The translations under genes and the position numbers were made by a program. The notes under the pieces are model-generated. The model did not search any database. It saw only the letters and a program-made list of their open reading frames with translations, and had not been told where the DNA came from. A stretch of DNA of 64,000 nt from Saprospiraceae bacterium (GTDB lineage: Bacteria > Bacteroidota > Bacteroidia > Chitinophagales > Saprospiraceae): positions 919,501 through 983,500 of the forward strand of contig JADJLG010000001.1 of assembly GCA_016710235.1 (NCBI GenBank). The letters run 5' to 3'. Of the stretch, positions 28,483 through 38,264 are shown in pieces. How positions within the stretch are numbered: position 1 is the first letter of the stretch; every line of letters starts with the position of its first letter.

Positions 28483-29043
28483 TTACACTTTATCCAATGG
28501 CTTTCTTCTATCTCCTCCCAATTGCTTAAAATGACTTGGCGTTAATCCTGTAACTTTTTTAAATTGATTGCTCAAATAAGCAACGCTAGAATAATTCAAT
28601 CGAAAAGCTATTTCACTCAATGACAATTCATCATATACCAACAGTTCTTTAATTCTTTCAATTTTTTGAGCGATAAAATATTTTTCAATTGTTGTTCCTT
28701 CGACTTCTGAAAAAAGATTGGATAAATAATTGTAATCATGATGCAATTCCCGGCTCAACAGAGCTGAAAGATTCTCTCTAATGTCGTTATCCTGCTTGTG
28801 CACCAAGTCGATAATTCTATTCTTTATTCTTTCGATAATGCGACTTTTCTTATCGTCTATCAATTCAAATCCAAATGATTGTAAATGCCTGTTGATAATA
28901 GATTTTTGATAATCTTCCAAATTTTCATGGATCTCAACTTCACCTAATACCAAACTCAGTGGAGTAAAGCCAAGTTTTTCAAGTTCGCTTTTTACTACCA
29001 TAATGCAGCGATTACAAACCATATTTTTAATATAAATTTTCAT
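28483..29043 (-). CDS. AraC-family regulator with N-terminal CxxC (HMA-like) segment
   Basis: A 186-residue regulator. The N-terminal ~70 residues begin MKIYIKNMVCNRCIMVVKSE, an HMA-like strand-loop-helix with a CxxC metal site, and end SFGFELIDDKK. The C-terminal AraC domain has both helix-turn-helix units: ELHHDYNYLSNLFSEVEG and ELSLSEIAFRLNYSSVAYLS, then FKKVTGLTPSHFKQ. It lies 79 bp upstream of copA on the same strand, so it probably senses copper and controls the island; this is inference from context and the CxxC site. The ATG at 29043 was chosen because the family begins there. Confidence 0.85.
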   Translation of the reverse strand: MKIYIKNMVCNRCIMVVKSELEKLGFTPLSLVLGEVEIHENLEDYQKSIINRHLQSFGFELIDDKKSRIIERIKNRIIDLVHKQDNDIRENLSALLSRELHHDYNYLSNLFSEVEGTTIEKYFIAQKIERIKELLVYDELSLSEIAFRLNYSSVAYLSNQFKKVTGLTPSHFKQLGGDRRKPLDKV

Positions 29044-29663
29044 CCTTATCTTCAAAAATATAAAATCATACAAATTCAATTAACTAACATCACATGAAAA
29101 GGTATAATAATTTTAATTTAACAGTTTAAATAACTTGCTTTTAAAGTTATACATTTATTGCTTCTATAAACTGAAAATTCCTATTGCTAAATGAATTGAA
29201 TTGATCTTTATTTTAGATTTGAAATAAAACTAATAAAAGTTTTCAACATCGACAAATGTAACAGCTCAAATAATATAACTCATTTTAATTGAAACAGCAG
29301 ATTGTTCAACCCCTCAGCCAGATGTAAATGCAAAATATACTTCCTGTTAACTTCTTGTCTCCTCTGATGATATCAAGTCATGGGTTAGTGCAAATGTATA
29401 GTTTTCTGATCATTTATACCAGTAGTTCAAGAATGGATATTAAGAGTATTTAGGCCCACTCAATAGAACCAGTAGCTTGTTCAATTAACTATAGTTCTCA
29501 ATATAAGTTAACATATGAGCTGGACGACACTATGCATACTCTATTTGAATTGAAGGAGCTCCATGTTTCCCCAATCTATCCCACAAATAAAACATTAACA
29601 AAGGATTCCCAACCACTTGGTTTAGTATAATAGACCAGAATTTAACCCTATTCTCAGGATAAA
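29044..29663. other. Gene-free stretch
   Basis: AT-rich. I see no gene or clear structure; it should contain the promoter of the araC-copA operon. Confidence 0.5.
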
Positions 29664-30251
29664 TTAGTCGTTTAATCCTATACCCTCAAGAATTCTGCTG
29701 GCGTACTTCTCAATTCGATCCACTCTGGTTTTAGATTGTATTGCAGAAGAAAAGTACAATATATAAGCTCTTTGACGACCAGGTGTAAGCTTTAAAAAAG
29801 CTTCGTTCAGACCTTTTACTTCTTCTAATGCCAATTTAAATTCTTCAGGTATAATGTACTCGGAAGTTTTCTTCAACTCAATCTTGACCTTGGATTTCTC
29901 AACATCAATAGCATTTTTTATATAGGAAAATAGAACGGTCTTTTGCTTTAACAAATCTATAAGATTTGAAAATCTTATCTGTCGAGCAGCCTGGACATTC
30001 TTTGTCTGTTGAATCAATATATTATTTGGATCATCCATGATTGCACCTTTCATAAAAAGTAACGCGCAATAATCCTTAAATCCATGAATCAACACTACGT
30101 TCTGTTTCCCAAGTGTATAGCATGGAGTTCCCCATTTCAGTTCTTCCGTCAATTCTGAGCTAATCAGTACTTCTCTCAATTCACAATAAGCTTCGCGCCA
30201 TTTTGTATTTTGTTCAAAAAACCAATTTACCTCAGGATTCTTGGCCATCAT
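29664..30251 (-). CDS. YdeI/OmdA-family protein with DUF1801 domain
   Basis: A 195-residue soluble protein. The N-terminal part is a DUF1801 domain (WREAYCELREVLISS, LKWGTPCYTLGKQNVVLIHGFKDYCALLFMKGA is the characteristic region). The C-terminal part is a YdeI/OmpD-associated segment: YIIPEEFKLALEEVKGLNEAF, then LTPGRQRAYILYFSSAIQSKTRVDRI-type ending. The biochemical function is not established. Its start overlaps the stop of the DoxX gene by 1 bp (TAATG), so the two are coupled. Confidence 0.82.
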   Translation of the reverse strand: MMAKNPEVNWFFEQNTKWREAYCELREVLISSELTEELKWGTPCYTLGKQNVVLIHGFKDYCALLFMKGAIMDDPNNILIQQTKNVQAARQIRFSNLIDLLKQKTVLFSYIKNAIDVEKSKVKIELKKTSEYIIPEEFKLALEEVKGLNEAFLKLTPGRQRAYILYFSSAIQSKTRVDRIEKYASRILEGIGLND

Positions 30252-30628
30252 TAAAATGTTTTGAGTTTACGGTTTTCAGGTCGAAAATACCAAGAAATAC
30301 ATAAAAAAATAATTTGGAACAAGGGACCTAATATTGATTTTCCGCTATCACCCATGACGATATGAGAAACAAGGGCTCCTGATAACAGAAAAAAGAAACC
30401 TGCATAAGACCACTCCTTCACCAATTTATAGTTTGGCACTAATACAGCGATTACTCCCATCAATTTCCAAACACCTAACAATGGCATTAAGTATAAAGGG
30501 TAGCCTAAATGGATCATTATTTCATTCATTTCCTTTAATCCTAGGATTTGAGAAATTCCACTTGCTGTCATCCCGAAAGCAAATAGTGCCGTAGCTATCC
30601 AGTAAATAACCAGATTCCTTCTTTTCAT
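30251..30628 (-). CDS. DoxX-family membrane protein
   Basis: A 125-residue four-helix membrane protein of the DoxX-like family. It opens RRNLVIYWIATALFAFGMTASG and contains HLGYPLYLMPLLGVWKLMGVIAVLVP, a pattern typical of DoxX proteins; the last helix ends ISWYFRPENR. The family is linked to thiol and redox stress in some bacteria. It is the middle gene of a YciI-DoxX-YdeI operon. Confidence 0.85.
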   Translation of the reverse strand: MKRRNLVIYWIATALFAFGMTASGISQILGLKEMNEIMIHLGYPLYLMPLLGVWKLMGVIAVLVPNYKLVKEWSYAGFFFLLSGALVSHIVMGDSGKSILGPLFQIIFLCISWYFRPENRKLKTF

Positions 30629-30659
30629 TTTGTAATAAATTTTATATTTACGTAGTTAA

Positions 30660-30956
30660 TCACATTGTTGGAACCATTGCTCTCATTGGGAAATACTCAT
30701 ATTTATTTATCTTTCCAGCTGGATCATTGGCAATGAATTCTTCTACTTCCTGCTCACTATCCACTGCAACGATGCCAAGTCCATAAACTGCTCTAGGATC
30801 TAAAACAGGACCAAATACAAGAACTTTTCCAAGATTCATTTTTTCAGTCCAGTACCCAATATGCTCCATCATAATTGCTGTTTCGTCATCCGACATAGTC
30901 TGAGCAAAATCTGGTCTTGAGGGTAACAAGTGCAAAACAAAATACTTCTTATCCAT
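30660..30956 (-). CDS. YciI-family protein
   Basis: A 98-residue protein of the YciI (YCII) ferredoxin-like fold family. It has the central MMEHIGYWTEKMNLGKVLVFGPV segment with the conserved His, the YGLGIVAVDSEQEVEEFIANDP segment, and a closing strand with YEYFPM. Some members are dehydrochlorinase- or muconolactone-isomerase-like; the substrate here is unknown. It is the first gene of the operon with DoxX (31 bp downstream). Confidence 0.85.
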   Translation of the reverse strand: MDKKYFVLHLLPSRPDFAQTMSDDETAIMMEHIGYWTEKMNLGKVLVFGPVLDPRAVYGLGIVAVDSEQEVEEFIANDPAGKINKYEYFPMRAMVPTM

Positions 30957-31505
30957 TCTAAATTTATCTAATTAAAGTTTTACAATATTATAACTCATCA
31001 ATAATTTCCAATACTAATTTTAATGGCGGACTTACAAATAGATAAATTAAAATCAGATAATCCTATCCCTATTATATGCGCCAGCTAAATTTTCCATTGC
31101 CCTGTTTACCAAAAAAAAAACAAAGATCATTCCATTGAGACAAATATATTCAACAAGCAGGAATTCTTCCAAGTAAATATTAATTTTTTTACAAACTGAA
31201 CGAATCTTCAATAAGCCAAAACCTTTTGCTCAGCCTTCGTAACATTCATTGAACTACAAATATAATGCATTAATCAATTCCAATACACCTAAATGTAAAA
31301 AATCAAAATAAACAAAAGTCATAAGATACTAACAGCGAAAAAGATTCCTTTTTAACTATAATTGATTTTATCAAAAATAAGATCTTCGTCGCATCAATAT
31401 ATAAAATAAATTCCACAGCTCCATTTTCTCTGTTATTATAAATACTAAAGACGTAAATCAAAGCTTAAGAAAAATGATTTAAGGTGTTGTTTAGCCAACT
31501 AGAAA
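30957..31505. other. Gene-free stretch
   Basis: Very AT-rich and stop-rich, no gene seen. It separates the YciI operon from the methyltransferase gene. Confidence 0.5.
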
Positions 31506-32246
31506 TCATTTTTGAACCTGACCCATTCGAAAAAGTAAAGGAAAATCAATTTGCTTGCTAAGTCCATCATCCCATACTTTTTCCATTTTTCTTTGTAAGT
31601 TTTCTATTGGATTAAAGTTTCTCTCTTCTATAAAATGTTTTGCAGCTGACCATGTGTTTAAATATCCAATCAATTGATCAAAAGACCAACTGAGTTGAAT
31701 GGAAAAATCCGGGACTTTGATTTCGGCAAAAGGAAAAGGAATGGTCTTGTATTTCTCTTCAATATAAGTTCGTTCTTTATCCCAATATAGTCCTAAAATA
31801 TTATGGTATAAATCATCTATGATGCTATCTACTTCCTTAGAAACTGACAATTTTCCGTAACCAACCACACAAATCCATGAATTATCAATTGCTGTTCGAT
31901 AAACTTCGTTATAAAATTTATCAAAATCAAACCAGTGTATTGCTTGAGCTACCATGATTAAATCAAAAATACCAGACTCAAAATTGGTTTTTTCTGCCGG
32001 CTGAACTGAATAGTGAATATTGTTAACTTTAAAGGCATTTTCAATCTGTGATTTACTTATATCAGTCGCAAATACGGATTCAAATGACTTGGCCAGTTCC
32101 AATGCAACTTGTCCGTTTCCTGTTCCACAGTCCCAGGCATTTTTCCTGCTTTCTAACTTAGAATAAATGAACTGAAAAAGTTCAGATGGGTAAGTCGGCC
32201 TAAATTTTGCATAGTTGTCAGACCGTGTTGAAAAATTGTCTTTCAA
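31506..32246 (-). CDS. Class I SAM-dependent methyltransferase
   Basis: A 246-residue soluble methyltransferase. It opens with the common FSTRSDNYAKFRPTYPSELF segment. Motif I is WDCGTGNGQVALELA, followed by FATDISKSQI (motif II) and FDLIMVAQAIHWFDFDKFY (motif IV/post). This arrangement matches the UbiE/SAM methyltransferase group that acts on small molecules; the substrate is unknown. It is monocistronic. Confidence 0.88.
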   Translation of the reverse strand: MKDNFSTRSDNYAKFRPTYPSELFQFIYSKLESRKNAWDCGTGNGQVALELAKSFESVFATDISKSQIENAFKVNNIHYSVQPAEKTNFESGIFDLIMVAQAIHWFDFDKFYNEVYRTAIDNSWICVVGYGKLSVSKEVDSIIDDLYHNILGLYWDKERTYIEEKYKTIPFPFAEIKVPDFSIQLSWSFDQLIGYLNTWSAAKHFIEERNFNPIENLQRKMEKVWDDGLSKQIDFPLLFRMGQVQK

Positions 32247-32936
32247 ATTTTGGGATTAATTTTTGTTAACACTAATTCATTTTATCATTTACGAATTCCC
32301 CAACAAGGAATAAAGTAAGATATATTTTTTTAAAATCAATTATACTACAAAGATAAAGCTTCCTAAATTAACTGTACACAGGATGAAATAATATATTTAT
32401 TTTGTTGACTAAATATCTCAAGATTCTGACTTTCAAAAATTCACAATAAAATTTCAATCACCTACTTTAAGTAAAATCCTAAAGATAATGGAACTCAATG
32501 TTCCGAACAAAATCATGATCCTACTTCTACCACCAATTATTTCAATCAGTTCTTTAGTTCAACGCTGAATTTAGGTTAACTCAAATGAAAATAATTGGAA
32601 TTTTGTAATCTGAAATAAGCACTATTTTACAGGTGCAAATACCAAAATTTAAATGTTTTTGCTTTAAGGTATAATACACATTCCTAAAGTTGCATTATGG
32701 ATTATTACTTAACTCGCCGCCAGAATATTTTAATTGATCTCCAATTCTATGTATGCCTCTCAATTATGGACAAGTTAGAATTTGCAAATAATATTCTTTC
32801 CGCTTGGAAAATATAATGCCATTCTAATAAAAGAATATTCTGTTTTAAGTTATATTTTGCTTTTGTCAATACCCGATAATTCATGCATTAAACTCTTTAA
32901 ATGTCGGAAACATTATTATTATCGTCCGAAGTCATG
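32247..32936. other. Gene-free stretch
   Basis: AT-rich, with no recognised gene; a + strand 80-codon frame at 32782-33024 lies partly antisense to the MarR gene and is not supported. Confidence 0.5.
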
Positions 32937-33554
32937 TTACTCTGGCGATAAGAGTTTATGTTCCGGACAATCTATCCGCAAATCTATTTCCGACAACTTT
33001 ATATTCATGAGCCTGCAAAAATGATCTTGGCCTTTTGCGTTCGACTCATAGTAGTGACAGGTATAACACATACGTTGAATAGTGATAATTCTAGCCTTAT
33101 TGAGATGGCGAATGATATCCAATAAGCTCAATAACAGACGTTCTTTATCGCCAGACGACAATTTGTCAATTGGCACTTGTATTTGCTCAGAAAACACCGA
33201 AGACTTCTCTGCAATTACACGACCTTTCTTTGTAAGATGAATGATGTAACTTCTAGAGTCATAAGGTTCAAAAACTTTGTAGATAAGTTCTTTGTGTTCC
33301 AGAGTTTTGACTGTTTCACTTAGAGTTGCTTTGGTCATATTAAACTCATCTGCCAAATAACTCACCTTATGCTTTTCGTCCGAATGGGTTAATAAAAATA
33401 TAAGAACTTGTACCTGTATTGGACTTAAAGAATATTCTTTACTTTCATTCCATAGTAATACCCTAAAAGCTTGCGAAACTCTTTCTAATGAACAAACGAT
33501 TTTATTTTCAATGCTGGAATTCTGATTATTCAGATCGAATACTGATTTACTCAT
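32937..33554 (-). CDS. MarR-family regulator with C-terminal cysteine cluster
   Basis: A 205-residue winged-helix regulator. The DNA-binding part is clear: LSPIQVQVLIFLLTH, VSYLADEFNMTKATLSETV (recognition helix) and the wing VFEPYDSRSYIIHLTKKGR. After the dimerisation helices a C-terminal extension of about 45 residues carries CYTCHYYES, DHFCRLM and RIDCPEH, i.e. four cysteines in C-x2-C...C...C order plus histidines. This suits an iron-sulphur cluster or zinc and suggests redox or metal sensing (inference). It is the third - strand gene after the thioredoxin-like and DUF2024 genes. Confidence 0.88.
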   Translation of the reverse strand: MSKSVFDLNNQNSSIENKIVCSLERVSQAFRVLLWNESKEYSLSPIQVQVLIFLLTHSDEKHKVSYLADEFNMTKATLSETVKTLEHKELIYKVFEPYDSRSYIIHLTKKGRVIAEKSSVFSEQIQVPIDKLSSGDKERLLLSLLDIIRHLNKARIITIQRMCYTCHYYESNAKGQDHFCRLMNIKLSEIDLRIDCPEHKLLSPE

Positions 33555-33825
33555 ATATGTGTTATAATGTTTAAAGTTGTCGTGTCTTTAATCCGTTTAA
33601 CTTACTCCTAAAATATTTCTCGGTATCACAAAAATTTTGTTTTTTTAATCTGATCTGTCTCTAACTCTTTGAATCCGGTAAACATAAAAATCTAACATGC
33701 ACAATATATAATATTTCCCATTTTTACCCAAACTTATCTTGAAAATTTGTCGCATGAAAATGTTGTGATTTTGATCTCACTTAAAACCCAATGTAATTCT
33801 AAGTTATATAATGAAATCTATTGAT

Positions 33826-34089
33826 TTATTCACAATTATCTAATTCAACAATAATATACCCTTTGACTAAAATATCTGCCTCCCAGCTTGGCTTTAAGAC
33901 TTCAACGTGACAAAAACTACATTCTTTTGCTGTGAATTCCTGAGAGCCTTGCCCCTTGGATTTCAAATACTCTTTTCCATAATTATAAACTATTGATTGA
34001 TCTTTTATTTCTACAGGAACCAGAATATCAAAATGCATTATCATGCCATTTGTTTTGGTGACATAGCTGTCCCAAACTGCTACCTTCAT
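33826..34089 (-). CDS. DUF2024 family protein
   Basis: An 87-residue protein of the DUF2024 family. It shows the family start MKVAVWDSYVTKTNGMIMHF, then DILVPVEIKD, and the ECSFCHVEV cysteine pair. Function is unknown; it appears next to a thioredoxin-like gene and a cysteine-containing MarR regulator, so a thiol-related role is a reasonable guess. A GTTAG-type inverted repeat lies 54-77 bp upstream of its start. Confidence 0.87.
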   Translation of the reverse strand: MKVAVWDSYVTKTNGMIMHFDILVPVEIKDQSIVYNYGKEYLKSKGQGSQEFTAKECSFCHVEVLKPSWEADILVKGYIIVELDNCE

Positions 34090-34142
34090 ACTACTTAATA
34101 CTTAATAGCGGTATTGGTTCTTTACTGAAATTGGAAAATTGT

Positions 34143-34166
34143 AGTTAGAACATTTACCACCTAACT
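34143..34166. promoter_or_regulatory. AGTTAG-N12-CTAACT inverted repeat upstream of DUF2024
   Basis: Perfect 6-bp arms (34143-34148 and 34161-34166) sharing the GTTAG/CTAAC half-site with the palindrome at 34500. It may be a second binding site for the MarR regulator downstream; the wider spacing makes it the weaker candidate. Confidence 0.3.
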
Positions 34167-34219
34167 GAAAAAATATTTCCCAATAAAGATAATGATTCCA
34201 TTTTTATTGGGCAGAAATA

Positions 34220-34453
34220 CTATGCTTTTACGTCTACAATTGACGCACCGAAATTAATATGCAACACATTTCCATTAGGCGTCACTAATGCCGGTACCGA
34301 TTTCACCCCGGCACTTTCGGCTTCGGATACACGGGACTTTTCGCTGCCCAAATGAACTACCTCTACTTTGTCCGCACCAAGCAATCCAATAATGTCATGT
34401 TCTGCACTAATACACACTGGACATCCGGCATGATAGAATACTGATTTACTCAT
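34220..34453 (-). CDS. Thioredoxin-like protein with CPVC site
   Basis: A 77-residue small redox protein. It opens SKSVFYHAGCPVCISAEHDI, so the CxxC active site is CPVC, and has the cis-Pro region SVPALVTPNGNVLHINFGA. The size and order match glutaredoxin/thioredoxin-like family proteins. It probably reduces or senses disulphides in the cytoplasm. It is the first gene of the cluster with DUF2024 and MarR and has a clear promoter with an overlapping palindrome. Confidence 0.85.
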   Translation of the reverse strand: MSKSVFYHAGCPVCISAEHDIIGLLGADKVEVVHLGSEKSRVSEAESAGVKSVPALVTPNGNVLHINFGASIVDVKA

Positions 34454-34491
34454 TTTTAACTAATTTTTATGGTTCGACGAAATTGTCCACG

Positions 34492-34499
34492 CAAATATA
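34492..34499 (-). promoter_or_regulatory. Bacteroidota-type -7 element of the thioredoxin-like gene
   Basis: On the - strand TATATTTG matches TAnnTTTG exactly, about 39 bp before the start codon. It directly abuts the palindrome at 34500-34514. Confidence 0.5.
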
Positions 34500-34514
34500 G
34501 TTAGTTATCCTAAC
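34500..34514. promoter_or_regulatory. GTTAG-N5-CTAAC palindrome, candidate MarR operator
   Basis: GTTAGTTATCCTAAC: perfect 5-bp arms in the spacer just upstream of the -7 element on the - strand. A repressor bound here would block the promoter. The MarR gene two genes downstream is the natural candidate (inference). Confidence 0.5.
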
Positions 34515-34825
34515 ATTTACAATTATTTTATTTCTCCAACTATTTTTGGCTCCTCATATTCAAAATATTAATATCCTTTTATCTAATATATGCTGTTGAA
34601 CCAATACTCTGTTCCATAATTATAGTCATAGAACCCTTCAAAGCGGCAGAATCGGAGCAATCTTAAAGATATCCTTACGAATTGCTCAAAATCAGCTGAC
34701 AAATACCTGAGCTTTAATTAATAAATTATAAACAATTATTCTTTAAGCGTAAATGACAGAAATAGTCAACATTTGTCTTTAAATTGAATGAATGCAAAAA
34801 AAAATATTTGTCTAAGTGGCAATAA
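34515..34825. other. Gene-free stretch
   Basis: Non-coding spacer between the thioredoxin-like promoter and the 3' end of the barrel protein gene; nothing else recognised. Confidence 0.4.
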
Positions 34826-35563
34826 CTAAAATGAATATCCAATTAATAAATTTCTAATTCCTAAATAATTAATCTTTAATCCATTTTCATGATTTGAATG
34901 AAAATCCGTTGCTGTAATAGTTGCATTTCCGAGCACAATGTATTTTTCATAATACGTATTTTCAAATTTTGAATCATAGTAAGCAACTGACAAACCTGTT
35001 TCTACTCCCAAATGGAACTGACTTGTAAAATAGTATTTCAAACCTAAAAAAGGGATAACCCCGACTTGAACTCTCTTTTCATATGTATATAAAAACTTTT
35101 CAGAATTACTATTCAATATAATAATATAATATTGATTATATCCACCTTTAAAATAACTTCCATAAATGTCACATCCAAAATAGTGAACAAATCGCTTATT
35201 TTGAAATTGCTTTTCCAGACCAAATCCCAAAGTAAAATCAATATTGGATCGAAAATTCAATGAATTAGTAACTTGCAAAAAAGTGTCATTTTTGAATTTG
35301 ATTTGAGAACTTAATGTAAGATAAGTTCTCAAATAATTTACTGAATTCAAGTCAATCAATTTACCTCGGCTAAACTTCGTCTTAAAAATGATAGATGCAG
35401 AAGCTGTATTATCAAAAACACTTTTGAATGTTCGAAATCCGATTTCGATTTGATATTTGTTCTTCCTTATTTCACTTAAGCTTGATTTACGTTCTTCATT
35501 TTGAGCTTTCACATTTTGATTGATGAAAACCACTAATACTAATAGACTTATAAATATTCTCAT
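34826..35563 (-). CDS. Outer-membrane beta-barrel-like protein
   Basis: A 245-residue exported protein (signal peptide to about NVKAQ). The body has the alternating pattern of amphipathic strands, for example YQIEIGFRTFKSVF, SNIDFTLGFGLEKQF and QVGVIPFLGLKYYF, and the protein ends in Phe (LLIGYSF), as expected for an outer-membrane barrel. No specific family recognised. It is isolated, with gene-poor flanks. Confidence 0.65.
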   Translation of the reverse strand: MRIFISLLVLVVFINQNVKAQNEERKSSLSEIRKNKYQIEIGFRTFKSVFDNTASASIIFKTKFSRGKLIDLNSVNYLRTYLTLSSQIKFKNDTFLQVTNSLNFRSNIDFTLGFGLEKQFQNKRFVHYFGCDIYGSYFKGGYNQYYIIILNSNSEKFLYTYEKRVQVGVIPFLGLKYYFTSQFHLGVETGLSVAYYDSKFENTYYEKYIVLGNATITATDFHSNHENGLKINYLGIRNLLIGYSF

Positions 35564-36091
35564 TTGGATAATTTTAAATAATTCAGCAAGTTTTAAATAA
35601 AGTTTACCTGTAATAAATTACAGGCTACCATACATATCCACTTCCTCTTTAGATATCACTCATACAGCTACATTTTCCATTTAATAAGGCAAATTTAATG
35701 ATTTTTAGAAGAGTTGCAAACCTCAACACGCTGTTTTTTAGAATTCAAGAAATTATGAATCAATAAGTTACAATCAGCAGACTGAAGGTCCATTCTAACT
35801 ATAAATCCTTGTTGCTCGGGTATTTAGTCACTAAATAAACTGTTGTTCGCTGCATGCTCAGGCTAAATAATCTTATCCAAGGGTTTCTCAGCTTGCCGCT
35901 AGCATAGTTAAATCATCTAACTTTTCCGGTAAAAACTGTGCGTGATACATCAAACTTCCGGTTGGAGCGCCTAATATTCTATGGATTTCGGTTTGTGTGT
36001 AATGTAGCTTAAAATTGGGAATATTAAACCTGCCGATCTAAAATAGAATAGATTCCTTAGTCAAATTCAATCCTATCATGCTAAACTTTCA
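35564..36091. other. Gene-free stretch
   Basis: AT-rich, with no gene or repeat recognised. Confidence 0.5.
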
Positions 36092-36610
36092 TTACAAATA
36101 TCGCTCTTGAATGACATTTATATGGTGTAGGATATGTCCCATCATAATCCATGCCAGGGCCCTCGCACTGAAATTACTGCTAACACCTTTTCCTAAAAAT
36201 TTGCTTTGCTCCTCAGTTATATTTTGAAACAGAAGCCCGGAATTCTGCCGCACGACCTGGAATTCATTAATTAAACTGTTCATGCTCCTAGATGCTACGT
36301 TCACGTTTGATGCGTAAAGTTTGTCGTCCATACTATAAAAAACTGTTTTGTAATCTCCTCTGATGCAAACAAGAGCTCTATACGCAAATACTCGCTCAGT
36401 GTCTATAATATGCATTAATACCTCCTTTATTGTCCACTTATCACCTCCATATTTATAATTATGCTTATCCGGTGGAATATTTGCAAAAAAATCGATCGTC
36501 CTTTTTGTATTATCTGCAAACATTGTCTCAAAATCACCTAAATCGACCAAATCAATATAAGCTTTAAAATAAGGATCATACTCTTGCTGCTCTGGTCTTT
36601 TAATTTTCAT
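36092..36610 (-). CDS. DinB-family protein
   Basis: A 172-residue four-helix-bundle protein of the DinB/YfiT superfamily, many of which are metal-dependent thiol S-transferases. Visible landmarks are KWTIKEVLMHIIDTERVFAYRAL (first metal-binding His region) and the closing AWIMMGHILHHINVIQERYL with the remaining histidines, the usual three-His arrangement. The substrate thiol is unknown. It is monocistronic. Confidence 0.87.
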   Translation of the reverse strand: MKIKRPEQQEYDPYFKAYIDLVDLGDFETMFADNTKRTIDFFANIPPDKHNYKYGGDKWTIKEVLMHIIDTERVFAYRALVCIRGDYKTVFYSMDDKLYASNVNVASRSMNSLINEFQVVRQNSGLLFQNITEEQSKFLGKGVSSNFSARALAWIMMGHILHHINVIQERYL

Positions 36611-36851
36611 CTTTACTATAATTAACTCAACCTAAAATAAAGCAAATCCATGCTTTAATTACAATGGCAAAATTGCCAAACTTTATACAAAAGTAAAAAT
36701 ATTATATATAAGTAAGGTTACAATTCATGATCACTAAAATGAGATAAGTCATCATCCCTGCTTCAATAAGAGATACACTTACCAGGAAGTCCTTTCAAAG
36801 AAATGCACTAACCCCCTATAAACTGGACTATTTTCAATTCTATTTAAAATC

Positions 36852-37274
36852 TTATTTCCAAACTATAGTGATTAACCCGCTTAAAATCAAAATTGCTCCT
36901 ATACAAATTTTCCAAGTTAATTGTTCCTGTAAAAATAAGAATGAAAGGATTATTGTTATTATAATACTTGCTTTGTCAATTAGTGCAACTTCTGAAACTT
37001 GGCCAATTTTTATAGCTTTGTAGTAGAATATCCAGGAAACTGTCGTTGTCAAAGCAGATACTCCTAAAAAGGAAACGTCTTTTAGAGTTAAGTTCAAAAA
37101 GTCCTTTATTTGATTGAACACAAAAATGTTTATCCAAATAAATGCGAATACAAAACTTGTTCTAATCGCAAGGCCGGTGTCAGCACTTACATTTTTAAGC
37201 CCTGCTTTTGCCACAACAGAGGTCAAACCTGCAAAAAGCATGGAGATTAAAGCATAAAATTGATATTGTTTCAC
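36852..37274 (-). CDS. EamA-family (DMT) half-transporter
   Basis: A 140-residue membrane protein with a single EamA repeat of about five helices, half the size of a full drug/metabolite transporter. It contains the family start FYALISMLFAGLTSVVAKAG, ALTTTVSWIFYYKAIKIG and the end LTWKICIGAILILSGLITI. It would function as a homodimer. The transported compound is unknown. Confidence 0.85.
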   Translation of the reverse strand: MKQYQFYALISMLFAGLTSVVAKAGLKNVSADTGLAIRTSFVFAFIWINIFVFNQIKDFLNLTLKDVSFLGVSALTTTVSWIFYYKAIKIGQVSEVALIDKASIIITIILSFLFLQEQLTWKICIGAILILSGLITIVWK

Positions 37275-37749
37275 TATTAACTTTGTTGTTTCTTGAGGTT
37301 CTTGGTAACTTAAATATAATACTTCTAAACATAAATATCTATTTTGATTAGAGACATTAATATTCTTGAGTAAAAGTACATTAAAGGTATCAATATTTTA
37401 ATTAGAGAGGCCATAATGTCCATAAGAAATCTTGCTTGCATATTTTATAAGGTTAAGCTTTCATGGAAGGCAAGGTGATTCAGACAAGTTTATTCAATTT
37501 TTCCTGATTATCATTAATGTTGAAAGTTAAAACCAGGTATTCTTATGCTTATAAGCATAATTCTGAAAAAATGTTCCCAACCAATTTGAAGATAAGAATT
37601 CCACCAAGGAAGTTCCTTTATGGATAAGTATTCAGCCAGCTGGATTCCGGAATGGTCCCCAAAAAACTTTAGTGTTTTAGTGAATTGATAAATTAGGATA
37701 AATAATAGTAGAAAATAATCTCAGTAAACATGTCAGCAAAATCAAAACT
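37275..37749. other. Gene-free stretch before the integron region
   Basis: AT-rich, no gene seen; it ends where IS1182-related debris begins. Confidence 0.5.
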
Positions 37750-37928
37750 AATGTGTCAATAAATCAAACAGGATTATTCTGTCCTAGTGAGTCTTCCAAT
37801 GGACTCATCCGCATTTGTAATCTTGGTATGCCGGTAACATGATTCATAATGTATAAAAATATACATTACAATTAATATTGCCACGATTTAATTATATTAA
37901 TTTTTTGGTAGTTTTTTCACAACCTGAC
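37750..37928 (-). mobile_element. IS1182-family fragment (transposase 5' end and right terminus)
   Basis: About 180 bp closely matching the right end of the intact element at 40342-42067: the transposase N-terminus (start ATG in GGTAACATGATTCAT on +, reading MNHVTGIPRLQMRM on -) and the terminal TTTTTTCACAACCTGAC. Everything inward of about residue 30 is missing. Its terminus abuts the left terminus of another copy at 37929. Confidence 0.8.
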
Positions 37929-38264
37929 ATCAGACTGTGAAAATACCATATTTTCTGTTTTCAAATGCATTAAACACCTGGTAAAATTTAATATAACCGA
38001 ATTTTAGACATGATAAAGGCATTATTTTTATAGACCGCCGAATATTTGCAAAAAAATAAGAACTCCCACAGGCTTAAAACAAGTCAATTTTGAGAAAAGC
38101 TAGGGTCTTTTTTGTGACTATTCCGGTAATCAACTTACCACTTGCTTATCCAAAAGTGAACTTTCTGTGGTGGGAACCTTTGCTCCGAATGATACACGTC
38201 ATGCCGGATATTTGTCACACCGAGGAAAAATGCTGCGTATAGCAAATTTGTATGATCAACTGAT

